A stretch of DNA of 64,000 nt from Triglochin maritima (lineage: Eukaryota > Streptophyta > Magnoliopsida > Alismatales > Juncaginaceae): assembly GCA_963682175.1 (NCBI GenBank), contig OY821772.1, positions 19,708,743 to 19,772,742 on the forward strand. The letters are read 5' to 3'. The notes below the pieces were generated by a model. It did no database searches. It was not told the origin of the DNA and saw nothing but the letters and a program-made list of their open reading frames with translations. Below are positions 1 through 12,049 of the stretch, piece after piece. Position numbers and translations under genes: made by a program. How positions within the stretch are numbered: the stretch's first letter is position 1; every line of letters starts with the position of its first letter.

Positions 1-130
1 GCAAACACATTCATCCTACACAACAAACACATTCATCCACAATCATACACAAATTGTTGTCAATCAACAAACACATTCATCTTACACAACACATTCATCC
101 ACAATAGTACACAAATATCAATCAAGAAGA
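1..130. repeat. AC-rich short direct repeats
   Basis: The string ACACATTCATC recurs four times, near positions 6, 28, 72 and 91, in imperfect units rich in ACAAAC and ACAC. No gene is seen here. It lies downstream of the Ulp1-like stop codon and may be the edge of a transposon subterminal region that continues outside the window. Confidence 0.45.
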
Positions 131-270
131 AATTTGATCATATTAAAGTGAAAATTGTGATCATATTAAAGTATTAATTTGTTGGTAATACAAAGAATGT
201 GGTTAAATAAAATTGCATGTGTAATTACAAAGAATGTGGTTCATGATATTAGAACCTGTTAATTGGTTCA

Positions 271-2420
271 TTAACATGTTGGTAACAAAGTAGCGAGCCC
301 ATGCTCGCAAGTATCATCGAGCTTTTGTTGCGAATACGGATCACTATTCTTTTGGAAGACCTATGAAAATACAAGTGCACAATTATAAATATGTAAATAA
401 TGAAACTATACTTATACCACTGAAACATTACACCTATATTACCCCAAATAGCTCGGCGTTTTCAGGTGCAATCTCGATGATTTCCTGCATGTATCTCATA
501 ATGTAGTACCCACACTCGGTATTTCCGGTCTGCTTGCGGTACTACGTACAAAGATATAAATTCGGTAAATATACATGGAAGTACTTAAAAAAATAACAAC
601 AAGGGAAGAAACTTACTCCCATTGAATGTCGTGTTACACTAGTATTTTTGGTGATCCTTTTTCCACCAACCATTTTGTAAACCTTCATTGTCCTGAGTAA
701 CACGAGTTATTCAATATGCATTTGATAATACTAATAAAAATACACGAATTACAAATACAATGATTAAAACAAACTTACATTGAAACAATTTTCTTTAAGG
801 ATGGCCTTGGTGGAGTCGACCCAAAGGATCAAACCAATATACCGAATTAGCTTCGAGGCAAAGAACAATGAGCATCCAATGAGCTCTAATTGTATATATA
901 ATTAGAAGTTTATTGCAAAATCAAATTCCTATAATAACTTTCAATTAACAAACTTACCTCTCATGAAAAGGGAGAATATAATATAGTGTGACTTGTTTTT
1001 TCATGATATTCGCAATCACACACGAATTATCCTCATTCCCGTGTATAAAAGTAGATGGACAAAGAAATCCAACTACTTTATCATCGGGGAAGACTAACCT
1101 TCTGGCATGTTGAAGATGTCTACATACAAGAATAAAAATTGCATTATGTTATAATTACGATAAAATTATTCAATAAATTTCATATTATACACAAGATAAC
1201 ACTTACTTTGCCTACACATCCATAATTGACATGCAAAATAGATCCATTGCCAGGAATTGCATGACATCCTCTCTGCCGACATATAGATCTGATGGGAAAC
1301 ATTTAACCTCCCCCAAATGCCTGGTAGTTAAGGATTGTACTTCCCTAACTAGCATTATTTGATACAACATTTTGCACCAATTTGGTAGCAAATTAATGTT
1401 GATCAGAGGTTGGTTATTTGATCATTTGCTCCTATGGCTTGAAACCTTACCGATATATATAAAAACATTAGAAATACAATTAGTAACAAAATTATAATTT
1501 CTTTGTTTTCAAAATTAAAGGATACCTCAAGTGTGTGATGAAGCTCGACTAATTAACAAGGTCACCTCAGGAACCCACCGCAAGCATCGTTGAGGGTATC
1601 GACCTCTTCTTTGGGAATAGGCATGATTGACATCATATCATGCATATATTTGTGTCTTATATCCTTTATTGTTAGCCTAAGCAATGTTATGTAATGAGTC
1701 TTATGTTTAAGTTTCAGGAATAAACAGGTTTGAGAAGAAGATATTCAAAAAGGACTTAAAAGCAAAGAAAATGACTGAATTGCAAGACTTATGGACTGAG
1801 ATGCAAGAGAGAGTGACACAGATGAAAATCAAAAGGACCAATGAGCAAATCAAGAAGATCCACACCATCATGAGGAGTATTTTGGCAATTAGATTGGGGC
1901 CTAAACATCATGAGGAGTTTAGGTATATTCCATGCTTGTTTAGGTTCTTAATAACAAACTTGTTCATGATCATATTAATCACTTAGGTTAGTGATTTGGA
2001 TGACAGGCCTTGCCATGATGTACTTCTTATGCATAGCAACACTACCTACACTTGTGCTCTATTGAATTCATTCATCACCACTTATTTCATGTGTACACAC
2101 ACTCCACCCCTTAGGGGTTTTCATTGCTGATTTCCAGCTTGCTTCTATTAGTTACTTAGTAAAGTTTTATTTCATCTCATGCTTTCATCTTCTTTGTTTG
2201 TTTCATGCTAGTGTAGCGTATCATAGTTTAGTCTAGTTTAGTGTAATCAATTTTTTCTCCCCTCTTTTCTCACTTGTCTTTGAACGAACCAGAGTCGACA
2301 CACCTCCCTGTGGATCGACCCGTATTTGCCACGTCTTCACCGATATCGTGCACTTGTGGTTAAACTTAAAATTCAATCAAGGCACCAAAACATCAGGATC
2401 TAAACAATTCCCGACGACAA
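271..2420 (-). pseudogene. Ulp1-like (C48) cysteine protease, C-terminal exons; upstream part broken
   Basis: Minus-strand exons at 958-1119, 779-885, 617-692, 443-541 and 271-360 join through GT-AG introns with matching phases into about 177 codons ending at a TAA. The translation shows the C48 deSUMOylase hallmarks: His in HWMLIVLCLEANSVYWFDPL, Asp in the same block (FDPLG), then Gln and Cys in RKQTGNTECGYYIMRYM. Such Ulp1 domains are common in plant transposon ORFs, notably CACTA and Mutator-like elements. The next exon upstream (about 1207-1385; VREVQSLTTRHLGEVKCF) keeps the phase but has an in-frame TAG near its end. A further piece (about 1535-1623 plus 2380-2420; IPKEEVDTLNDACGGFLR) has stops and is split by a solo LTR. 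The 5' part is not seen. The reading is a transposon-derived gene, decayed upstream with an intact catalytic end; a domesticated host gene is less likely. Confidence 0.7.
1624..2379 (+). mobile_element. solo LTR, family R (short copy)
   Basis: The copy begins TGATTGACATC and ends TTCAATCA. It is flanked by a perfect 5-bp duplication AGGCA (1619-1623 and 2380-2384). No internal domain is present, so it is a solo LTR. At 756 bp it is about half the length of the other R copies, with the middle missing. The 3' end carries the family's conserved block (reverse complement ACCGCAAGTGCACGAC). It interrupts an exon of the Ulp1-like gene. The ORF at 1771-1986 inside it has no recognisable domain and is probably spurious. 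Confidence 0.85.
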
Positions 2421-2764
2421 CTTTCACGAGTCTTTCCAGATATTTGAAGTGGTGTTTAGCGAGGTGCTAAACGGTTCCATGTCTCACCAATCTTCACTCA
2501 GGGTCAAGGAAAGGGTGATGAAATCCCCCATCTCATCTCCTATAGGTGACTACCCCTAGGTGTTTTTCATACCTTAATCTAACAAACAACACACCAAACA
2601 ATCACTCACTCTCTCGTTTCAATGCAATCCTACTAACTAATGCGTGCTTTCTAATGAATGATGAGTGAAAGAGATTACGTACCATACGCCAGCAATCTAC
2701 GACAGATATGGTAAAATAAAAATAAAACGATGAATAGGAAGTCCTATATGATGAATGACTTAGC

Positions 2765-2957
2765 AAATACGCCAGTTGTTAGAAACCGACGTGAAAACAC
2801 GTGAGAAGTTTTTATCACGTCGGTTTAGGAGAAATCGACGTGATATATTAGTATTTCACGTCGATTTTCCGAAAAACAAACATGATAAGCTCCTTTCACG
2901 TCATTTTTTTAAATCAGACGTGAAATGCTGACGTTATAGCCTTTTTTCCAGCAGCGA
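2765..2957. repeat. CACTA-like subterminal repeat block
   Basis: The motif ACGTCGGTT, or its complement AACCGACGTGA, recurs in both orientations about five times, with variants such as TCGACGTGAT and ATCAGACGTGAAA. Dense inverted short repeats of this kind are typical of CACTA (En/Spm) ends. The right edge, TTTTTTCCAGCAGCG, could be a mutated TIR (CGCTGCTGGAAAAAA read inward). It lies just 5' of the Ulp1-like gene, which fits a CACTA end, but no matching opposite TIR was found. Confidence 0.5.
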
Positions 2958-2989
2958 ACCAATCATATTCTGAAACATCATACCATAAC

Positions 2990-3960
2990 CTACTTTGACC
3001 AAGTTTGATCAAATCTAACCCATGATCAGAAAAAATCTCTTATTCATGCAAGCAAAATCATGGGCAAACGGTCGATCATTTGGTTATCTAGAAAAGTTCT
3101 GATAATTTCGGTCGAACGGAATGCCACACCGGTCGAATGTTTTGCTACCAGGAAAAATCACTGATAAATTTGATCAAACGGCGTGTTCTATCAGTCAATC
3201 ATTTTCAAAACCCAAAAAATACTATTGAAACCGGTCGACCGTTTTTGGAAAAACATTCTACCATTTTTCACTGTTTTTGCCTTTGCCAAATTTTGGATCA
3301 ATATCCAACAAAAATTTGACATTTGGAGTTTTAGTAAATTCATATGTTATTATGTTGTGGATCACATTATATTATGTAATATATTGTCATATATAATGTC
3401 AAAACATTATACCCCATAATATATACATCTCATATAAATTTATTTGTTATTCTAATCATTTCGCTATCACGACATATTAATTTTATTGTTTTACCACATG
3501 CATCACATTTCATATCATATGAAATTTAATACATCACGTAAAACATAAAATTAAATTTCTCGTTTCTCAGTTTTGTGGTGTGACCTATAGTAGGATCTAA
3601 GTTATGTTGGCAATGATATAAAATATTTTATATCATAAACTATAAGCGGTATCTACCTACACATTATATTTACCCAAATAACAAAGATGTTTTGCTCACT
3701 TGAACCAAACACGATCCACTTAGTGATATAAGTAATATCACTTGTGTCTATCCCTTGCCTCGTGATATTAAGAATATTATATAAAGTAGATATGTATCAT
3801 CTTTGTATTATATATTAATTTCTTTATCTCTTAAACAAATTATAAATACGTAACTATACATAAGGTACATTGTGCACATTATAACTTTGTTTTATTAAGG
3901 GGTCCAACAATATCATCACTCAAGCCAAGATGGGCAATGATAATCTTTGGACATATCATC
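2990..3960 (-). mobile_element. decayed LTR remnant related to the LTR at 55630-57766
   Basis: Read on the minus strand, 3290-3950 follows the 5' half of the copia LTR at 55630-57766, including stretches matching the blocks near 56180-56640 (ATAATGTGCACAATGTG, GGCAAGGGA, TAGATACCGCTTATAG), with many substitutions and indels. At 3060-3245 it holds degenerate copies of the CGGTCGACCG motif and one near-perfect copy (ACCGGTCGACCGTT). No TSD or internal region was found. The short ORFs here are not real genes. Confidence 0.6.
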
Positions 3961-4059
3961 ATTTCTGGCACAAGTCATGTATAACCAACTATAATCTTTA
4001 TCACTATACCCAATGATAGCTTTTGATAAGTGGGAGACGTAATAGGGAAGAAGATACTA

Positions 4060-4195
4060 CGTTGGTTGTAAAACCAACATGATATGAGAGCATATCACGT
4101 CGGTTATTTTAAAACCGACGTGATAAGGTAGGCGTACCACGTCGGTTATTATCCCGTTGGTTTTCGAATAACCAATGTAGAAAGTCCTGTTGGAA
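4060..4195. repeat. second CACTA-like subterminal repeat block
   Basis: Alternating ACGTCGGTTATT and AACCGACGTGAT units, plus ACGTTGGTT variants, form small inverted pairs. The motif matches the block at 2765-2957, so both could be ends of one element separated by the LTR remnant at 2990-3960. No convincing TIR or 3-bp TSD was found. The MAP2 homology to the right stops before this block. Confidence 0.45.
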
Positions 4196-5091
4196 CAAAA
4201 AAAAATCATTATATTTTATATATGTATCTTATATCAATTCCTTTATTTACACAACCAACAAATGCACATAACATAATCGTTAAAAGAATGAGATTTCCAT
4301 AATTTGACATCATTGGTGCTAAATCAAGAGTAGTCGTACTCTACAACAAACAAAGAAAACATACCCTGAAAGACTTTTCCATTAATTTCAACCTGATATG
4401 ACTCCATTACATCCTGAATTGCATGCAGCACCAACATCGCATAATCTGACATCTATTCCAGATTCCTAGATGCAAAAAAAGAGGATATGGTTGTAAAACT
4501 AAGTATGGAGGTGAGGGCAAGTTTGTCTGTCAATGCCAAATTACATCGCCCATTCTTTGCACAACTACCAGTGTTATTTTCATATCCTATGTTATTCCAA
4601 CTCAATTGCGAATTTCAAATACACATCATAAAATGTGTTTTTTAACTTCAACAATGGCAAGTTGGAAATTGTATCCAGAATGCTAGATGAAGCCAGGCAT
4701 GTGTTTAATAACATTTACACACATTTTCTGTCAGTTTAACAAACAAAATTATTGTGCACAACATTAAATATCAATATGAACATGGTACTGCACTTTAATG
4801 GCTACTATTTACTATGTCAAAGACTGGAAATCAATTAGACTTTGTAAGACAAAATGTTGCACACACATGGGAAAAGAGATTAGAGGGATCTTAAAATCCA
4901 ATTATCACGTACAATGAAATATTATCTATTCACCACCCATAAGATTTTGAGCTCTTTAAGTCCGAGTGATAGGAATTAAGACAACACAATTACCTGGTGT
5001 GCTTGGAAAAAAACATTAGTGCATGAAGGGTTAAACATAATATTGAAAATCATTTAGGCTATGTAGTATTACAATATTGATTGACATGATT

Positions 5092-5326
5092 ATTGAAAAT
5101 GATTTGTGTATTTGATTATTGTCTAATTAGTGATCACAATTACAAACATATATATAGGCTTGTTTGAAACTAGTCATTGTATGTTTCCCTAATACATAGA
5201 CGTTAATTTATGCTTATGTGATGCTTGGTTTCCTTTGGTTGATGACAATGATTTATTGCTTTGTGACGATTTGTGTCCAAGGGGTGGCGAGGATGACCGT
5301 TGATGTCTGAGCTGTGTATTTTAACA
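5092..5326 (-). repeat. 3' LTR of the copia element
   Basis: 235 bp, nearly identical to the copy at 9811-10045. It is preceded by TGATT and followed by CTCCCCCTCAAG, the complement of a polypurine tract. On the minus strand it starts TGTTAAAATACACAGC. Confidence 0.92.
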
Positions 5327-5716
5327 CTCCCCCTCAAGTTGAGTCCGGAAGAGATTGAAGGAGCCCCAACTTGTGTAGAATGTTATGAAATTGTTTTTTA
5401 TCCAAGGATTTGGTGAAGATATCGGCGAGTTGGTTTTTACTTGGAACGTACGGAATTTCGATTTCTTTAGCTTGGAGCTTTTCTCTGATGAAATGACAAT
5501 CTACTTCTATATGCTTTGTTCGTTCGTAAAATATGGGATTGGAGGCGATGTGACGAGCAGCATGATTGTCACAATAAATTTACATAGGTTCGTGGTAGGG
5601 AACCTTCATTTCTGTGAGGAGTTGTTTGAGCCATATCAGTTTGCTGGTGGTGGATGCCATAGCACGATATTCTGCTTCCGCGCTGGACCTGCTACAACAT
5701 TTTGTTTTTTGCTCCT

Positions 5717-8583
5717 TCAAGTGACTAGGTTTCCGCCAACGAACGTGAAGAATCTCGTGGTGGATTTTCGATCGTGACTACCCGCCCAATCTGCATCAGA
5801 ATAACCAATTATTGAGTTAGAGTTGTTTCTTTTCATCCATATCCCTTGTCCTGGAGTTTTCTTCAAATACCTGAGTATTCTATCGATGATATCTAGATGG
5901 TGTGTGTGTGGTGCATGCATGAACTGACTTATCGTACTAACATCATAAGTTATGTCAGGCATAGTAACAGTGAGATAAATGAGTTTCCCTACTAGTCTTT
6001 GGAATTGGCCTATGTCATTGAAGGGTTCTCCATCGGTGGGACCAACCTTTCGATTGGTCTCGATAGGAGTGTGGGCATGTTTGGATCCTAATTTCCCAGT
6101 TTCTTTAAGTAGATCAAGAACATACTTATGTTGAGATAGGAATAGACCTTTTTTTGAGTATGCTATTTACATGCCTAAAAAATACTTCATGAATCCTAGG
6201 TCTTTGATGTCAAATTTATTTTTTAGATATGATTTTACGATATCAATTTCTTTATCACTATTTCCTATGATTATGATGTCATTTACATATACGAGTACCA
6301 TGATGGTAATATTGTTGATGTGTTTGATGAACATGGATGCATTGGCTGAATATTTAGAAAAACAAATTGCTTGAGAGAGAGGCTGATTTTGCATACCATG
6401 CTCTAGGAGACTGTTTCAATCTGTAGATTGATTTGTGAAGTTTGCAAACCTGATTGTGAGAGGTGTTGTATCCTGGAGGGAGAGTCATGTGGACTTCTTC
6501 TTCTAAGGAGCCTTGGAGGAAAGCATTCCAAACATCCATCTGAAAAAGATTCCACCCATAGTTGACCGCTATAATAAGAGAACTCTAACAATGTTCATCT
6601 TAGCAACAGGGGAAAAAGTTTCTTGATAATCTAGACCGTAAGTTTGAGTGTATCCATTTGCAACTAGTCTAGCTTTATATCACTCAATCGACCCATTGCT
6701 ATTATACTTCATTTTATAAATCCATTTACAGCTTACGAGTTTGGTTCCAGGTTTAGGGGTGACCATGGTCCAAGTTTGATTTTTTTTCTAAGGCCTCTAG
6801 TTCTTCTTTCATGGATCTTATCCAATTAGGATTCTTAAGGTCTTTTTGATAGGAGGTAGGTTCATTAAGGTTATCAATTTTATCTAAAAATGTTTGGTGA
6901 GAGGAGGTTATGGCTTTGTAGGATATGTAATCTTGGATGGGATACGTAACATTATAAGTAACAAAGTCCTGAAGGTGGGATGGAGAACGTGTAGGTCTCG
7001 TGGACCGTCTTGTGGGAACATCTTCTTGAACATGTTCATCATTGTGTTCACCTTGTCTACCTGGAATATGATCTTCTACCCCCTCTTCAGGTATAGGAGT
7101 GTCCTCAAGAAGAAAGAAGTCATCATTAAATAAGTTTGTGGTGGGAAGAGGGAAGGTTTCACCTGCAGAAGTATTGCCCATAGATTCGAAATATGATTCA
7201 ATTCGTAGGGTCATAACATTTGTACCCTTTCTTTTGGAAAGAGTACCCAAGAAAGACAACTTTGATGGAGTGTGAATCAAATTTCTCAACTCGTTTTTTA
7301 TGCACATAACAAACACAACCAAAAACCTTAAGGTGATCAACACCCATCTTCCTTCCATTCAAAATTTCTAAGGGATGTTTATTTGCAAGAATAGGACTAA
7401 GCAGACGATTGATAAGATAGACAACAGTTAAAATGGCTTCAGACCAGAAATTTTTGGGAACCTTTATTTGAAATAAAGGGGATCGAGTGACATTCTGGAG
7501 ATGTCGGTTTTTTCTTTCGGCAATACCATTTTGTTCAGGGGTATTTATACAAGTAGTTTGATGATAAATACCTTTTTATTTAAAAAACATGAAATAAATT
7601 ACTAGTGTATTCTGCGCCATTATCTGACCTAAAGGTTTTAATTTTCGTGTCATACATGTTTTCAACCAAGACAACATATTCGCAAAAATAGAGAAAATAT
7701 CAGATTTGAATTTAAGCAAGTATAACCAGGTGATACGAGAAAAATCATCGATAAAAGTGATAAAGTACTTAAACCCATTATATGACTCAACCAGAGCAGG
7801 GCCCCAGATGTAAGAGTGGACCAGTTCCAAAGGTTTCCTACTTTTAGTGGTAGAAGAGTGAAAAGGTAACCTGGTTTGTTTTGCAAGACGGCAAGTCTCA
7901 CAACATAATTCAGTATTTAAGGTTATACTAGGAAATAAACGTTTCAAAACAGATAAAGACGGGTGTCCCATGAATTTGTGAAGAAGGTCAGGTGTATCAA
8001 GGGACACATTATTAGCATGAAAAAAATTATTTGATTTGTCAAGCACATAAAGTTCATTAATGAGAGTGCCTCTACCAATCATCTCCCTGATGCTCAGTCC
8101 TAAAAGAGCACATCAAACGGTGAGAAAATAACATTACAATTAAATTTTTTGTTATCCTTGCAACAGATAGAATGCTAGATGTGAACTCGGGGACATATAA
8201 TATATTTTTTCAGATGTGTTATTTAAGAGTGTTGATTGTCCCGTACCACTAATTTTCACTTTATTACCATTTGCAACACTCACAAATTTGTTTAAGTTTG
8301 GATGATATGGAATATTGCATATAAGATCTTTATTTCCTGTCATGTGGTCAGTAGCTCTAGTGTCGATAATCCATGACTTTGGAGTAAAAGTATGATTACA
8401 AAAGGTGTGGTTTGCAAGAATACCTGACCCATTACCTTGTTGACTCTGATTCTGACCAGATATGTGTAGCAAGCTGTTGAGGTGGGCAAGCACATGACCC
8501 AATTCCTTATGTATCGATCCAGGCCCATGGTCAACAGATGGGTGAAGTCCAGGTCCAGTAGGGCCATGCCCACCAGCACCCAC
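5717..8583 (-). pseudogene. copia pol (PR-IN-RT-RNase H), broken
   Basis: Domains in minus-strand order. Protease at 8152-8583, where the active site reads IIDTRATDHM instead of the usual D-S/T-G-A. Integrase zinc finger and core at 7576-8082 (HKFMGHP, CETCRLAKQ, FIDDFSRITW). Integrase tail and RT start at 6753-7358 (WIRSMKEELEALE). RT at 6354-6539 (DVWNAFLQG, QVCKLHKSIYRLKQSPRAWY) and 6167-6394, where the catalytic box is YVNDI instead of YVDDI. RNase H at 5717-5962 (GYSDADWAGSHDRKST). At least four frame breaks. Altered residues in PR and RT mean the enzymes would be dead even if the frame were intact. Confidence 0.9.
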
Positions 8584-8659
8584 ACATGAACTTGGATCTA
8601 ACCCAGTTCACCCTCTCAAGCCATTCCTGATATTTGGTAGTTGGAGATCCGCGTACGAG

Positions 8660-9593
8660 TCAGATATATAATCCCCGACTTCCGCATCCCAACCCGGTCT
8701 GTGTCCATTTTTTATTTTCTCCTCTATAGTTAGGGTTAAGGTTTTGGGAGAACCGGTCTGGTCTGCCGTCGGTAAAGGGGTTTCCTCTACTATCGCTCCT
8801 TCTTTCTCCGGTTCCATCTTTCGGTGGCCGGAGGTGCGGGTAGAGAAACCAGCACTTGTAGCGATTGTGTCCTTGTTTCTTGCAGTTGCTACAGTGCTCG
8901 TCCTTGCACTTTCCGAACAGTCCATTCCCTTTTTGGTGTTGTGTTGCGGCGAACGCTTGGTTTTCTATGTTGATGGTTTGAGGCATGGCATGTCTTCGGG
9001 TTTCCTCCCGTTGCACCATGGAAATGATTTGGGTGAAGGGCGGAAGCTCTGATAATAATGTATTTGTGATTTTAGGGACTCGTAGTTGGGGTAGAGTCCA
9101 TCCAAGAACTGGTAAACTCGACTCTGCTCGTCTCTTTCCTTGGTGATTTTAGGGTCATTGCTGGGGGGTTCATAGATCCTGAGCTCGTCCCACCGGCTTT
9201 TGAGTGCACCGAGATACTCGATTACTATTTTTTGCCCTTATTTTGTTTGCGCTAGTTCTTGCTTGACTTTAAAAAAGTGGGCAAAGTTTTGTTGTTTCCA
9301 TACATATCATAAACCGAGTCTCAGAGCTCCTTGGCTGAGTTGGAGTAGATGAACAGCTCCGCTATCTGAGGTTGCACGGAGTTGAGCACCCATGTAATTG
9401 CAAGATGATCGGCGGTCTGCCACTCCTCGATCATAGCGTCGTCGATGGTTGGTTTTGCTGTGTGTCCAGTGATATGGCCAAGTTTTCCCTTACTGCTGAG
9501 AGACAAGGTGACTGACCGAGCCCATGAAAGGTAATTTGTCCCGTTAAGGAGTTGGGTGATGAGTCTTTGAGGGGTCACTCCTTCTGATGTCAT
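8660..9593 (-). pseudogene. copia gag (broken)
   Basis: 9321-9593 encodes a gag N-terminal domain (LLNGTNYLSWARSVTLSLSS, then GKLGHITG), typical of copia capsid. 8660-9019, in another frame, holds a CCHC zinc knuckle (CSNCKKQGHNRYKC). The two parts are out of frame with stops between them. Function in intact elements: capsid assembly and RNA packaging. Confidence 0.85.
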
Positions 9594-9797
9594 GGCAAGG
9601 GGTTGGAGGTTGTGTTCTGCGTCAGCCCCCCTCTCTATGACTTTGAGTCTGAGGTCGGATGATCGATGATGGATTGGGATTTTTGGGCTTGGGGTTTTGA
9701 GTTTTTTGGGGTGGCCGGATCTGTGATGAATAGTGAGGTCTGAGGTGGTGATTTACGGGGTCGCCGCAGGTGATGTAACCTAAATTTTGAGATCGTT

Positions 9798-9809
9798 GCT
9801 CTAATATCA
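9798..9809 (-). other. primer binding site, tRNA-Met(i)-like
   Basis: The minus strand reads TGATATTAGAGC directly inside the 5' LTR. This differs at two positions from TGGTATCAGAGC, the usual complement of the 3' end of initiator tRNA-Met used by plant LTR elements. Confidence 0.8.
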
Positions 9810-9810
9810 T

Positions 9811-10045
9811 ATTGAAAATGATTTGTGTATTTGATTATTGTCTAATTAGTGATCACAATTACAAACGTATATATAGGCTTGTTTGAAACTAGCCGTTGTA
9901 TGTTTGCCTAATACAGAGACGTTAATTTATGCTTATGTGATGCTTGGTTTCCTTTGGTTGATGATGATGATTTATTGCTTTGTGACGATTTGTGTCCAAG
10001 GGGTGGTGAGGATGGTTGTTGATGTCTGAGCTGTGTATTTTAACA
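9811..10045 (-). repeat. 5' LTR of the copia element
   Basis: 235 bp, matching 5092-5326 with roughly ten substitutions by eye. It is followed on the right by the TSD TGATT and on the left by the primer binding site. Confidence 0.92.
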
Positions 10046-10187
10046 TGATTGTAATTTTGATGTCCACAACTATAAACACCTGCCACAATTCCTTTGTCTA
10101 TGATTTTGACAAATTGTCAATTTACCACATACTAGATTTTCTAACAAAAGAAGAAAATTGCAACACTGCAAGAGCCGATATGAATTA

Positions 10188-10337
<150 letters not shown>

Positions 10338-10404
10338 TTAAGAGAGTGATCATACCAATTAATAAACATCCAATAGGGAAAGTGAATCCTGCTTGGAGAC
10401 CAGG

Positions 10405-11885
10405 TCTGGTGCTTGCTGCCGGAGTTGATGGCTCAGAGGTGGTGCATGGGGGTGAGTCCCCATAGGCACCTCCAGCTGACCCACACCCCGTACGACCAAG
10501 CCACTAACTCCATGTGCACGGTTCGTGCGATGTGTCCTGCAGGTGCACTCACCTCAACGTGTCGGGGCTGGTGGTGGCTCGCGTGTGTTGGGCATGTTTT
10601 GGAAGTGTGCAAGTTGTGGGTTTGACCATGACCCCTTTGCTGCTGACCATGCATCCGGGAAAGGATGGCTGACCCATGGTGAGCGTGGAATGTCGCTGAA
10701 ACCCCTTGTGTTTCTTGCATGTTTTTGTTGATTTCGTTACTACCTATCTTGCATGACTATATTTAGTTTCTTGTTGATAATTACTACTGATTTTTATTGG
10801 TTTATGAAGGATCTGAATCGTGGTGTGTGCATGTATATTATTGCTATATATTTTGATATCTTGTTTGCATGACCGTAGCTAGTCGTTTAAGCGACATCAT
10901 GTCGTGTATACTTGCCATATTTGTGAATGTCATAATCATGATCTTATTGCCATATAGTTGTGCATGCATGTTATTTTATTTTGGTTGTTATGAGGTGTAT
11001 GGGTTTATGGTGGAAACTGATAGCATGGTCATTGCATTAATTGTATTATGCATGTCTATATATGTATGTGTGCATTAGATGCCTTGCATATTCATTTTTG
11101 AAATTTAATTAATTAGGACATTATTGTTTATGGGGACAATGGGCCTAATGGGAAGACCTCTATGTAGAGAGGCCAGGCATGAGATAAGACATGGACGTGC
11201 GTATTGTCATTTGCTACAGGACGGGCATGCCCAACTTGCGATTGAATCATGTAGGTCATTGTCGCGACTTGGGGTGTCAATCCAGAAGACCGTTTGTGCC
11301 AAGCGGTGGGTCACACTTTTGGGTGACCCGCTTGTGGATTAGACCAGCAAGGCTGGTGGTTGGATTTCTATGTAGAAGAATCTCATCAAGCGATGCGCAG
11401 TAGTCACGTCTATGTAGAGTTGTGACCAATTGTTGTTTGCATGTGTCGCATATGGGATTTCATGCATGACTCTTTATCATGTTTTTGGACCAGGGGCATA
11501 CGGGGTTTTCTTATTGAAAACTCACACATATTTTGTTGTTGTTTTGCCTCATGTACTTAAGTTTCCGATAGGGGGTGGACTGGAGAAGTTTAAGAGGATT
11601 CTGTACACGAGGGACACGTCAAGCAGTTTTCCTTCAGTTATCTTTTGTGTCAGCTTATTTGTTGTCGTATTTCTTTGAGTTAGAACTTTTATATATTGAA
11701 TTCTGAGTTATTTCCATAGATGGATAATTTCCTTTTCGACTTTTGCCTCATGTTGTATATCCATGTATGTTTTTGTTCCCGTATGTATTCATTTTATTGT
11801 AACTCCTTCGGTCTTCACATAAACTCTGATCGTGACATAACTAGGACTCCCCAACTTGCGTACCCACAATATCAGGGGTGTTACA
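10405..11885 (+). mobile_element. possible solo LTR of a gypsy-type element
   Basis: MAP2 homology ends abruptly at about 10404. The following 1.5 kb is unlike its surroundings (GC-richer at 10430-10730) and ends in GGGGTGTTACA at 11885, an end common in plant gypsy LTRs. A duplicated-looking phrase, TCTATGTAGAG, recurs at 11159, near 11365 and near 11410. No internal domain, start terminus or matching TSD was found (right flank GTAAG). Small ORFs here show no known domain. Confidence 0.4.
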
Positions 11886-12049
11886 GTAAGTCCACCCAAA
11901 AACACTATAAATAAGTAAGAAAGACGAGCCCCTTGAAAGCAAGTAATTCACTTATTTCTAATTGAGTACTAGAAGGAGTAGTAGGAGCAAATATGAGAGA
12001 TTTATAACACATGTAAGTCACATGATTGCCTCATACTTTTATTGTTAAC

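Larger units (their letters stand above)
5092..10045 (-). mobile_element. complete but inactive Ty1/copia retrotransposon
   Basis: Two 235-bp LTRs (5092-5326, 9811-10045) flank 4.5 kb of decayed gag-pol read on the minus strand in the copia order gag, PR, IN, RT, RNase H. The target duplication is TGATT (5087-5091 and 10046-10050). A PBS adjoins the right LTR and a purine tract (GAGGGGGAG on the minus strand) adjoins the left one. Stops and frameshifts break every domain, so it cannot move by itself. It is inserted in the MAP2 fragment. Confidence 0.93.

Noticed and set aside
4024..4038. ATAAGTGGGAGAC as a copia polypurine tract
   Set aside because: The neighbouring LTR remnant is in the opposite orientation and no LTR start follows on the plus strand.
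5385..5777. 130-residue plus-strand ORF inside the copia element
   Set aside because: It is antisense to the RNase H end of pol and lies between domains of a dead retrotransposon; no domain is seen.
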